Positions 16,839 through 24,419 of a stretch of DNA of 64,000 nucleotides are shown here, piece by piece. How positions within the stretch are numbered: the stretch's first letter is position 1; every line of letters starts with the position of its first letter. The translations under genes were made by a program, and so were the position numbers. This DNA is from Pseudotabrizicola alkalilacus. Its GTDB lineage: Bacteria; Pseudomonadota; Alphaproteobacteria; Rhodobacterales; Rhodobacteraceae. Location: assembly GCF_003443995.1 (NCBI RefSeq), contig NZ_QWEY01000018.1, positions 1-64,000 on the forward strand, given 5' to 3'. Under the pieces are notes generated by a model that was not told the origin of the DNA, did no database searches, and saw only the letters and a program-made list of their open reading frames with translations.

Positions 16839-18142
16839 CACTTCGCCGCTTCCGCTGCCGCCCGAACCGAGGCGACAACAGCTTCGGCGCTCATATCCCC
16901 GCCCACATAGGCCTGAATGCCCGACAACCAAGCCGACGCAACGCGCGGATGGTTCACGGTATCAAGCCACTGGATCAGATAGGACGCCTGCGCAATGTCG
17001 TCGAGCCCGCCAACAACAGACGGGTTCATCGTCGCCGCATCCGCACCGCCGACGACCGCACTCGGCTGGCCATAGGGCGGTGCCGACAGGATCTTGCCGT
17101 TTTCCGGTTTAGTCACAAAGCGCATGAAATCAAGCGCAAGGGCCACATTCTCTGACGCAGACGAGATCATGTAGCCTTCGGGCGCACCTTCCAGCGCTTC
17201 GGCATCGCCTTTGGCATCTGCAGGAGCAGGCAACCGGAAAAAGCCGAACTCTTCAGGCTTCAGTGTCGTTGTTGCACTGGCGGCGTTGTCAAATTCGATG
17301 ATTTCCTGATAGTACATCGCCGCCTTGCCATCGCTCAATTCCTGAATGGCGGTCTGGTAGGAAATGCCGTTCATCGCCTTTCCCACGGTACAGCGGTCGG
17401 CAATCTGGCCGAACTGCTCCAGCGCAGCCACATAGCCGGGGTCGTCATAGGTGGCCGTCGCGGGCTCGAAATCGGCTTCAAGCACATTGCGGGGCACGTT
17501 ATACGCCAGAAGCTGGCCAATATAGTGAACCCCCACCCAGGGCTCTTTGTTGCCGATGGCAATGGGGGTGTAGCCCGCCGCGCGCAGCTGATCGCAGGCG
17601 ACCAGAAGTGCGTCGAGATCCGTAGGAACCTCGATCCCCGCTTTTTCAAAGGCGGGCTTACTGAAACCCATGAACTTCGCATCCAGGTAAAGCGGAATGC
17701 CATAGTTCTTGCCATCATAGACGAACGCATCCACCGCAGCCGGAGAAAGGGCCTTGCCCCATTCGGTGCCCGGCCCGATCACAGGGGTCAGATCGACCGC
17801 GCGCGCGCCGCGCACAAAGTTTCCGCCCCAGGTGCCGGTCCAGGAAAAGAAGATGTCGGGCATTGCATTGGCGGCGACAAGCGTCTTGCTCTTGCTCTTG
17901 ATGCTGTCATCATCTTCCTGGATCAGCTCGATCGTCACCCCAGGATGCGCAGCCTCATAAGCCTTTGCAAGATCAGCAAAATACGGTGCAAGGCGCTGCA
18001 TGCCGAATTTGGTCATCACCTTCAGCGTACCCTCATGCGTCACCAGAGCCGCCGGATCGGCGATCAGGGTCTGCGCAATGGCGCCACCGGCACCAAGGGT
18101 CGTCGTCACGGCAAGAATTGCCGTCAGCAGGGACCGTTTCAT
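16838..18142 (-). CDS. frlO: CUT1 ABC solute-binding protein, FrlO position, operon 2
   Basis: This 434-residue sugar-type periplasmic binding protein has a Sec signal peptide of about 23 residues (MKRSLLTAILAVTTTLGAGG-AIA). Family landmarks include PDIFFSWTGTWGGNFVRG, GIPLYLDAKFMGFSKPAF, PIAIGNKEPWVGVHYIGQ and APEGYMISSASENVALALDF. An upstream in-frame ATG at 18202 would place 20 charged residues before the signal, so I use ATG 18142, which has an AGGAGAGG-like ribosome site before it. It follows the SIS gene by 46 bases. The ligand is presumably a fructosyl-amino acid different from that of operon 1. Confidence 0.85.
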   Translation of the reverse strand: MKRSLLTAILAVTTTLGAGGAIAQTLIADPAALVTHEGTLKVMTKFGMQRLAPYFADLAKAYEAAHPGVTIELIQEDDDSIKSKSKTLVAANAMPDIFFSWTGTWGGNFVRGARAVDLTPVIGPGTEWGKALSPAAVDAFVYDGKNYGIPLYLDAKFMGFSKPAFEKAGIEVPTDLDALLVACDQLRAAGYTPIAIGNKEPWVGVHYIGQLLAYNVPRNVLEADFEPATATYDDPGYVAALEQFGQIADRCTVGKAMNGISYQTAIQELSDGKAAMYYQEIIEFDNAASATTTLKPEEFGFFRLPAPADAKGDAEALEGAPEGYMISSASENVALALDFMRFVTKPENGKILSAPPYGQPSAVVGGADAATMNPSVVGGLDDIAQASYLIQWLDTVNHPRVASAWLSGIQAYVGGDMSAEAVVASVRAAAEAAK

Positions 18143-18188
18143 CTTCCTCTCCTTCTGTTGCATAGACTTTGTTTTTCTTCGGATCGCG

Positions 18189-19202
18189 TCAGTATTCGAC
18201 ACGTTTGTAATAGCGGCGGGTGGTCAGTGGATGGTCGCGCAACACCTCCAGATGGGCGCTCAACCGTTCAAGCAAGGTTGCCAGCAGGATGGGCGAGATC
18301 ATTGTACGCACACGCCGGGAAACACCCGGCAGCGCCACATCTGCCGCGTCCAGAACCCAAAGCTTATCCGTGTAACGGCGTGCAAAGCGTTCTACCCGGT
18401 CAGCAAGTGGCCGTAGGGCGTCTTCGCCCTTGAACAGAAAGACACTGACGCCCGGCTCGACCAGTTCCAACGTGCCATGAAAGAAGTCGGCCGCATGGAC
18501 AGGGCGGGTGCGTATCCATTGCATTTCCTCAAGAATGCACATCCCGTAGTAGTTGGCTTCTGGCCAGACCGATCCGGCACCGGTAAAGATGTGCCAAGGC
18601 TCGTTCTGAATGGCCTCGGCCAGTGCCGCAGCCTTTGGCTCATAGGCCTCCTTCGCCGCGACCAACAGGGCCGGCAAGGTCTTGAGCTCGCCCATGATGG
18701 CGTCGTGGTCCGGCAGCGCGCCGGTCTCTGCCAGCAGCGCCAGTGCAAGGATGAGCGTTTGCAGATAAAAGGACTCCGACGATGTGTCGTCTTCGGCGAA
18801 ATTGGTAAAGGTGTGGCTGGCATCGCGCGCCAAAGGCGTGTCGGCATGGCCCGTCAGTGTCAAGGTCGTTACACTGCGGGCTTTGAGAAAGGCCATCAGC
18901 TCGACGCTTTCTCGGGTTGTCCCTGACAACGAAGGAATGATCACCAGGGCCTTTTCATCCAGCCCTGCTGGGGGGTCAACCACCACCTGCGCCGGGTAAC
19001 AGGCCGCGACTGGAAAGGTGGAATGGCGCTGAATCAAGTCCAGTGCGGGTAGCACCAGCAACTGCACGCCCCCCGTGCCCATGAAGTACACCCGCTCAAT
19101 CCCCTGATCCAGCAGCCTGCGCACAAGAGGCCGCGCCATCTCAGAGATCGAAACTGCCCCGTTCTGAATTCGGATGAAGCGGTCTTTGTCGAAATTCAGC
19201 AT
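18189..19202 (-). CDS. frlB: SIS-domain deglycase (FrlB-like, divergent), operon 2
   Basis: This 337-residue protein has two SIS domains. The first phosphosugar loop is YFMGTGGVQLLV rather than the VACGGS seen in the other two paralogs. SLSGTT is at 91-96. The catalytic-type pair E226 and H242 (EEMQW, then FFHGTLEL) keeps the FraB/FrlB spacing of 16. The end RRYYKRVEY is FrlB-like. It heads the second operon. The altered first loop suggests a different phosphosugar or aglycone. Its promoter region up to the LacI gene carries two LacI-type operator-like sites. Confidence 0.7.
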   Translation of the reverse strand: MLNFDKDRFIRIQNGAVSISEMARPLVRRLLDQGIERVYFMGTGGVQLLVLPALDLIQRHSTFPVAACYPAQVVVDPPAGLDEKALVIIPSLSGTTRESVELMAFLKARSVTTLTLTGHADTPLARDASHTFTNFAEDDTSSESFYLQTLILALALLAETGALPDHDAIMGELKTLPALLVAAKEAYEPKAAALAEAIQNEPWHIFTGAGSVWPEANYYGMCILEEMQWIRTRPVHAADFFHGTLELVEPGVSVFLFKGEDALRPLADRVERFARRYTDKLWVLDAADVALPGVSRRVRTMISPILLATLLERLSAHLEVLRDHPLTTRRYYKRVEY

Positions 19203-19259
19203 GTTTCGTCCTTTTCATGCCTTGCATTTGAACGGCCTTTGCCGCTCGCGCCACCTGAA

Positions 19260-19329
19260 TGAGATCGGTATCACATCTGGTTAAAAAAATGGTCTCGTCT
19301 TGATGTGGCACCAAAAGAGACCGATCTCA
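19260..19329. promoter_or_regulatory. Pair of LacI-type operator-like sites
   Basis: TGAGATCGGTATCA (19260-19273) and AGAGACCGATCTCA (19316-19329) are imperfect 14-bp palindromes with a central CG, the usual LacI-family layout. Each contains the other's 11-base arm inverted (ATGAGATCGGT at 19259-19269, ACCGATCTCAT at 19320-19330). They lie between the LacI gene and the SIS gene it precedes, with centres 56 bp apart, so looping or two-site repression of the second operon is likely. Confidence 0.5.
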
Positions 19330-19393
19330 TACTCAGATGTAGTCATGATCCTTTCATTCTGGCAAGAAAATTCTTGGGGGTGCCCGGCGCAGC

Positions 19394-20434
19394 CTATCGC
19401 GCGCTTTGGGACATCCGGGCGACAGAGCCGCGCACGATCAACCTCGTCGGAAAGCGGACCTGTCGGGGCGGGCTGTCCCCTCCAGAAATCCGTTCCATCA
19501 TCATCTGCACAGCCAGCGGTCCTATTTGACCAACAGGCTGAGACACAACAGTAATCTGCGGATCCGTAAAGGTTGCCAGATCGAAATCGTCGAACCCGAC
19601 CAAAGACACATCCTGCGGCACACAAAGCCCCATCGACCGCAGCGCCAAGAGCGCGCCCGTGGTCATCAGACTGTCCAAAGTGAACAGCGCTGTCGGTCGG
19701 TCGGGCTGGCTGAACAGCCGGATCGTGGCATCAATTGCATGCTGCACAGTGGACTGCGAAACTGCCATGAGATGCGGATCGACTGGCAAGCCCGAATCAC
19801 TCAACGCCTGTCGGTACCCACCCAGTCGCTCCTGCGCGGTGATGATCCGCGAGTCATCGTGGATCACCCCGATGCGCCGATGCCCGTTGCGGATCAGATA
19901 GTTGACTGCCTCATGCGCGCCCCTCGCGTTGTCCACCGAAATGGTATCACAGGCCACATCCGGCACAGCCCGGTCAATCAGCACCAGAGGATATCCTTCG
20001 GCCGCCAGACGTTGCAGATGGTCATTTCCCTCTGCCGAAGCGGGTGCCACAATCAGCCCTCGCAGGTTCAGTGCGAAAAGACTGTCCAGCAACTCGCGCT
20101 CTTGCTTTTGGTTTTCTTCGCTGGATGCAATGATCAGATTATGGCGACGGCTGCGAAGCAACACGTCAATATCATGGGCGATGCGGGCAAAAAACGGGTT
20201 CTGAATGTCACCGGGGATGAAGCCGATGATCGGCATCTGGCCCTGCCGCAGTGCCTGCGCCACGCGGTTTCCACGATAGCCCAGCCGGGCCGCCTCTTGC
20301 GTTACCCGCAAGGCCACCGCCTCACCGACATAGCCATAGCCATTCAGCGCCCGCGCAGCCGTCGCGCGCGAAACATTGGAGGCTGCGGCGACATCCTTGA
20401 TCGTAACCGCTCGGGTCGGCGTCCTCTCGGCCAT
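19394..20434 (-). CDS. LacI-family transcriptional regulator
   Basis: This 346-residue protein has an N-terminal HTH and hinge (TIKDVAAASNVSRATAARAL, NGYGYVGEAVALRV) and a periplasmic-binding-like effector domain (IGFIPGDIQNPFFARIAHDI, VDNARGAHEAVNYLI, LVGFDDFDLATFTDPQITVV). ATG 20434 (MAERTPTRAV) is preferred to 20515 because it puts the HTH at the usual distance from the N terminus. It lies upstream of and parallel to the second frl-like operon, and two LacI-type sites lie in between, so that operon is its likely target. It could also affect the amaA operon, which ends 165 bases upstream of it. Confidence 0.87.
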   Translation of the reverse strand: MAERTPTRAVTIKDVAAASNVSRATAARALNGYGYVGEAVALRVTQEAARLGYRGNRVAQALRQGQMPIIGFIPGDIQNPFFARIAHDIDVLLRSRRHNLIIASSEENQKQERELLDSLFALNLRGLIVAPASAEGNDHLQRLAAEGYPLVLIDRAVPDVACDTISVDNARGAHEAVNYLIRNGHRRIGVIHDDSRIITAQERLGGYRQALSDSGLPVDPHLMAVSQSTVQHAIDATIRLFSQPDRPTALFTLDSLMTTGALLALRSMGLCVPQDVSLVGFDDFDLATFTDPQITVVSQPVGQIGPLAVQMMMERISGGDSPPRQVRFPTRLIVRGSVARMSQSAR

Positions 20435-20598
20435 CTGATATTTCCTGCCCTGACAGGGGGTACAGAGCATTCCCCGACAGGAAAAGACAAGGCCGGAAAA
20501 GTGGGGCTCGGGCATAGCCGAGCATAAATGACGCCAACAGGGATCATTTTCAATTTGCGCGCAACGTTCCGCCCGGAACTTGGGGACTGCGGCGCGGT

Positions 20599-21903
20599 CT
20601 AGCGGATGTCTGGCCTCTGACCAAGCCTGTGCGCGGAAAGGCCATGGATGACAGATGCCCCGGTTTCATAATACCCGGCCCGGATTTGGGTGAACCGCTC
20701 CAGATGCTGTGGTCTCGGTTCAAGCGGAAGTGTCTCAGAGCTTCCAGAAAGCAGGGCGCGGGCAGCTTCTGTGCCGAAAACGGTGCCGGGCCCAATACCA
20801 CGCCCGGAGTAGCCGAAACACGCATAGGCATCCGGACCAAAGGCCACGATCTTGGGAATATGGTCGCCGGTCATAGCGATCCGCCCGCTCCAGCCATGAG
20901 GAAAGGGCTGGCCTTTCAGCGCAGGGAACATGCGGGCCAACTTGCGCGCCGCCCAGGCCGCGTGCACGCTACCTGTGGGCCCGTCTCCGTTGCCAATTCC
21001 GCCGATGATCAGCCGCCCGGCCCGATCCAACCGGAAGGAGGACATGACAAGAGCGGTATCCCAACACCCCTCGCCACCGGCCAGAATGGTCTGACGCAAG
21101 GACATTGGAAGCGGATCTGTTGCATACTGGCAGTAATGCACCCCGACGATTTGCGGTTCGAACGGATCGGTGATGCCCAGATGATAGGCATTGGTCGCCA
21201 CAAGAATGCGACGCGCACGCAAGCTGTGGCCCTGTGACGTCAGCTGCCATTGGCCGGACTCGCGATACAGACGGGTGACAGGGCTGTATTCACACACTAC
21301 TGCCCCGGCCCGCACGGCTGCCCGTGCAAGCCCACGCACATAAGACAGGGGCTGGATCGTGCCCGCCCGCGGATCGAACAGCGCACCATGAAACGCGCTC
21401 GTCCCCGTGCGGCGCGCAGTTTCTGCCCGGCCCAGCAGTTGCAGCGGCGCCCCAAGTGCTGTGCCTTGCCGGTGTCGCTCGTGCAGTTCACGCAGACCGG
21501 CGGGCGCGTGGGCAAGATGCAAGGTGCCCTTGCGGGTCGCTTCGCAGTCGATCCCTTCACGCGCGATCAGATCAAAGACCCGCTGCGGAGCCTTGGCCAG
21601 CGTGTCGATCAGCCGCTTGCCAGGCTCCGCCCCCATCTGGGCCATCACCGCCTCTGGCGGCAACCAAAGCCCGGCATTGACCAGCCCGACATTGCGCCCC
21701 GAACCGCCATGCCCAACCGTCTGCGCCTCCAGCACGCAGACCGTTGCGCCCTGACGGGCCGCCTCCAATGCTGCCGCGCAGCCGGTAAAGCCGCCGCCGA
21801 TTACCGCAAGATCAACCTCGCGGTCACCGGCAAGCGGAGCAGCGGTAAACTGTTCGCGGCTGGACGCGCGCCACAGGTTGGGGTCAGAACTCAAACCTGA
21901 CAC
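20599..21903 (-). CDS. amaA: L-pipecolate oxidase-like FAD enzyme (AmaA-like)
   Basis: This roughly 434-residue DAO-family flavoprotein has FAD motif VDLAVIGGGFTGCAAALEAA, acidic E59, the loop GHGGSGRNVGLVNAGLWLPP, and near the end GWSGRIAMTGDHIP and YSGRGIGPGTVFG. It lies directly after an amaB-type dehydrogenase gene, the pairing known from Pseudomonas amaA-amaB. There AmaA oxidises L-pipecolate to piperideine-6-carboxylate, which opens to aminoadipate semialdehyde. No ATG fits. The frame opens inside the end of amaB, with GTG 21903 (used here) or TTG 21894 as likely starts, so translation probably depends on amaB. The oxidase fold is sure and the substrate assignment is mainly from context. 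Confidence 0.65.
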   Translation of the reverse strand: MSGLSSDPNLWRASSREQFTAAPLAGDREVDLAVIGGGFTGCAAALEAARQGATVCVLEAQTVGHGGSGRNVGLVNAGLWLPPEAVMAQMGAEPGKRLIDTLAKAPQRVFDLIAREGIDCEATRKGTLHLAHAPAGLRELHERHRQGTALGAPLQLLGRAETARRTGTSAFHGALFDPRAGTIQPLSYVRGLARAAVRAGAVVCEYSPVTRLYRESGQWQLTSQGHSLRARRILVATNAYHLGITDPFEPQIVGVHYCQYATDPLPMSLRQTILAGGEGCWDTALVMSSFRLDRAGRLIIGGIGNGDGPTGSVHAAWAARKLARMFPALKGQPFPHGWSGRIAMTGDHIPKIVAFGPDAYACFGYSGRGIGPGTVFGTEAARALLSGSSETLPLEPRPQHLERFTQIRAGYYETGASVIHGLSAHRLGQRPDIR

Positions 21904-23386
21904 CCTGCGCAAGCGGCAATTGCGCCGAATAGTTGATCGTATTGGTCTGGCGGCGCATATAGCCCTTCCAAGCGTCCGAACCGCTTTCACGCCCGCCGCC
22001 GGTTTCCTTCTCTCCGCCGAATGCCCCACCGATTTCCGCGCCAGAGGGTCCGATATTGACGTTTGCGATGCCACAATCAGAACCGCCTGCCGAAAGAAAG
22101 GTTTCGGCCTCACGCAGATTCAAGGTGAAGATGCACGACGACAGGCCCTGCGGCACATCATTTTGCAAGGCAATGGCCTCGTCCAACGTGTCATAGCCCA
22201 TGACGTAAAGGATGGGTGCAAAGGTTTCTTCGCGCACAGTATCTGTCTGCGCCGCCATCTCGATCAGCGCGGGTTCGACATAGACACCGCCATGCGGCAC
22301 GCCCTCGGTCACCGGCCGACCACCGTGCACGACGCCGCCCTCGGACCTGGCTTTCTCGATCTGCGCCATCATCTTATCGCGACTGGCTTGATCGACCAGC
22401 GGACCGATCAGAGTGGAGCCGGTGCGTGGGTCACCGATGGGCAACGAGGCATAGGCCTTGGTCAACCGGTCCACCAGATCGGCGTGGATCGAGCGATGGG
22501 CAATCAAGCGGCGCAGCGAGGTGCAGCGTTGGCCTGCCGTTCCCACCGCAGAAAACACAATGGCACGCACCGCCATATCCAGATCGGCCGATGGCGCGAC
22601 GATCATCGCATTGTTGCCGCCCAGCTCCAGAATGGACCGTCCCCAACGTGCCGCGACTTTCGGTCCGACAATACCGCCCATCCGCGTTGATCCTGTGGCC
22701 GAAATGACCGGCACCTCGGTGGACGCCACCAGCGCCTCACCCACCGCAGGCCCGCCGATCACCAGCTGACACAGCCCCTCGGGTGCGTCATCGCCAAACC
22801 GTTTCAATGCGCGCTCCATGATCTTCATCGAGGCCATCGCGGTCAGCGGGGTTTTCTCAGACGGCTTCCAGATCACCGGATTGCCGCAGACCAGCGCAAG
22901 TGCCGCGTTCCACGACCAGACCGCCACCGGAAAGTTGAAGGCCGAGATCACGCCGACCGGCCCCATCGGGTGCCAGGTTTCCATCATCCGGTGGCCAGGG
23001 CGTTCCGAGGCGATGGTCAGTCCGTAAATCTGCCGAGACAGCCCCACGGCAAAGTCGCAGATGTCGATCATCTCCTGCACTTCGCCCAGACCTTCCGAAG
23101 TGATTTTGCCCGCCTCAAGGGTGACCAGAGCGCCAAGCGCGTCCTTGGCCGCGCGCAATTCCTCGCCCAGCAGCCGGACCAGCTCGCCCCGGCGCGGGGC
23201 AGGAACGGTGCGCCATGCCTTGAACGCCGCTTGTGAACGGGCGATCAGGGCGGGCATATCGGCAGGGTCGGTCTCGTGCAGATGCGCGACTACGGCCCCG
23301 TCAATCGGCGAGCGCACAGCCAGGGTGCCACCAGAGATTTCGGCTGCGGTCAGCCCTGCGGCCTTGAGGATATCGGCGTGGTCCAT
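21884..23386 (-). CDS. amaB: L-aminoadipate-semialdehyde dehydrogenase (ALDH7 type, AmaB-like)
   Basis: This 500-residue aldehyde dehydrogenase has catalytic C288 (AGQRCTSLRRL), general base E254 (LELGGNNA) and the cofactor segment ISAFNFPVAVWSWNAALAL with K174 (WKPSEKTP). The C terminus GGAFGGEKETGGGRESGSDA, then RRQTNTINYS and LAQGVRF, is the hallmark of the ALDH7/antiquitin group. These enzymes oxidise aminoadipate semialdehyde (in equilibrium with piperideine-6-carboxylate) to L-2-aminoadipate in lysine breakdown. ATG 23386 has GGAGACTGAC before it and sits one base past the stop of the acyltransferase-like gene. It is the most specific functional marker in this operon. Confidence 0.85.
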   Translation of the reverse strand: MDHADILKAAGLTAAEISGGTLAVRSPIDGAVVAHLHETDPADMPALIARSQAAFKAWRTVPAPRRGELVRLLGEELRAAKDALGALVTLEAGKITSEGLGEVQEMIDICDFAVGLSRQIYGLTIASERPGHRMMETWHPMGPVGVISAFNFPVAVWSWNAALALVCGNPVIWKPSEKTPLTAMASMKIMERALKRFGDDAPEGLCQLVIGGPAVGEALVASTEVPVISATGSTRMGGIVGPKVAARWGRSILELGGNNAMIVAPSADLDMAVRAIVFSAVGTAGQRCTSLRRLIAHRSIHADLVDRLTKAYASLPIGDPRTGSTLIGPLVDQASRDKMMAQIEKARSEGGVVHGGRPVTEGVPHGGVYVEPALIEMAAQTDTVREETFAPILYVMGYDTLDEAIALQNDVPQGLSSCIFTLNLREAETFLSAGGSDCGIANVNIGPSGAEIGGAFGGEKETGGGRESGSDAWKGYMRRQTNTINYSAQLPLAQGVRFEF

Positions 23387-23387
23387 G

Positions 23388-24419
23388 TCAGTCTCCTTTG
23401 GTGACGAGGCGGCGCTGGTCTTCCATGCCCATCGAGACAAGGAAGGGCGCCGCAGTCTGCGCTGTCTGAAAGTCGGTTTTGGACCCCATGCCGCGCCAGT
23501 TGGCGAAGATGAGGCTTTGTGCAACAGCTCCGCCCAGCGTGGTGCCGGGGCCGGTGATGATGAACAGATCGGGCGCGAACTCGCGCGCGGCATGGGCAAT
23601 GGCACGGGTGAAGTCATAGGGCTCTGTCACCTGATGGCCCAGAGTATACTCCCACAGCGCACTGGGATCGACTGCGCCCGGCCACCAGACATGGCCGCGT
23701 CCGTCGATCAGCGGCAGCTTTGGCTGGCCAAACAAGGCGGGTGAAAGACGGGCTCGCCCCGCCTCGGCCACCGGGGCCTGAAGCGCCGTATGAAACGCCG
23801 CATGATTGGCTAACCGCATCGGAAAGCGCCCCTGCACCGCGGGCACCGCAGCCTCGAATGCGGTCAGCCCTGCATCATTGCCCGCCAGCACCAACATGCC
23901 GCCAAGATCAATCGACAGGCCAAAGCTGTGTCCGGGCCGGGTATTTATATCGGCCACCAGCGCCAGCAGATCCGCCTTGCGCGCGGGGTCTGGTTGCCAG
24001 CTTTCATCGACAAAAGGATAGATCATCTGACCACCGATCAGCCGTTCCTGCATCAGTGTGCCCATGGTGTTGACTACGTCAAAGCCCGCATGCGCCGATA
24101 GCGCACCCCCACAGGCCAATGCCGAATACCAGCCCATGGAATTGCCGGTCACCGCAACAACCTCGACCTCGTCAAGGGCGCGGAAATCGGCCAGGGTGCT
24201 GGCATAGATCAGCGCGGATGCGTTGTCGCCCCGCGAATGTTTCGCCACGGAATAGGCGGTGGCCCCGTCCAATGCGCTCAGGCTCTCCTGCCCGGCCGCC
24301 TGTCTGCGGGCATCAAAATCTGCCAGTAACGCGGCATCCCTGAAATGCCGTTTCAGATAGCCGAGTTCGGTTTTGGTATAGGTGCCCCGTCCGGGGCAGA
24401 TCACAACGGCGGTTTTCAT
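23388..24419 (-). CDS. Malonyl-CoA:ACP transacylase-like (FabD-fold) protein
   Basis: This 343-residue protein has a FabD-type acyltransferase fold. The nucleophile elbow is GNSMG with S94, and the partner histidine is probably H210 in NHAAFHTALQAP (compare FHSPLM in FabD). No carrier-protein or synthase gene is near. Start ATG 24419 overlaps the E1 stop by four bases (ATGA), and the next gene follows after one base, so it is built into a lysine-type catabolic operon. An acyl-CoA transferase or hydrolase role acting on the E1 product is possible. Typical FabD is about 310 residues and has GHSLG, so this is a divergent member with unknown substrate. Confidence 0.65.
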   Translation of the reverse strand: MKTAVVICPGRGTYTKTELGYLKRHFRDAALLADFDARRQAAGQESLSALDGATAYSVAKHSRGDNASALIYASTLADFRALDEVEVVAVTGNSMGWYSALACGGALSAHAGFDVVNTMGTLMQERLIGGQMIYPFVDESWQPDPARKADLLALVADINTRPGHSFGLSIDLGGMLVLAGNDAGLTAFEAAVPAVQGRFPMRLANHAAFHTALQAPVAEAGRARLSPALFGQPKLPLIDGRGHVWWPGAVDPSALWEYTLGHQVTEPYDFTRAIAHAAREFAPDLFIITGPGTTLGGAVAQSLIFANWRGMGSKTDFQTAQTAAPFLVSMGMEDQRRLVTKGD

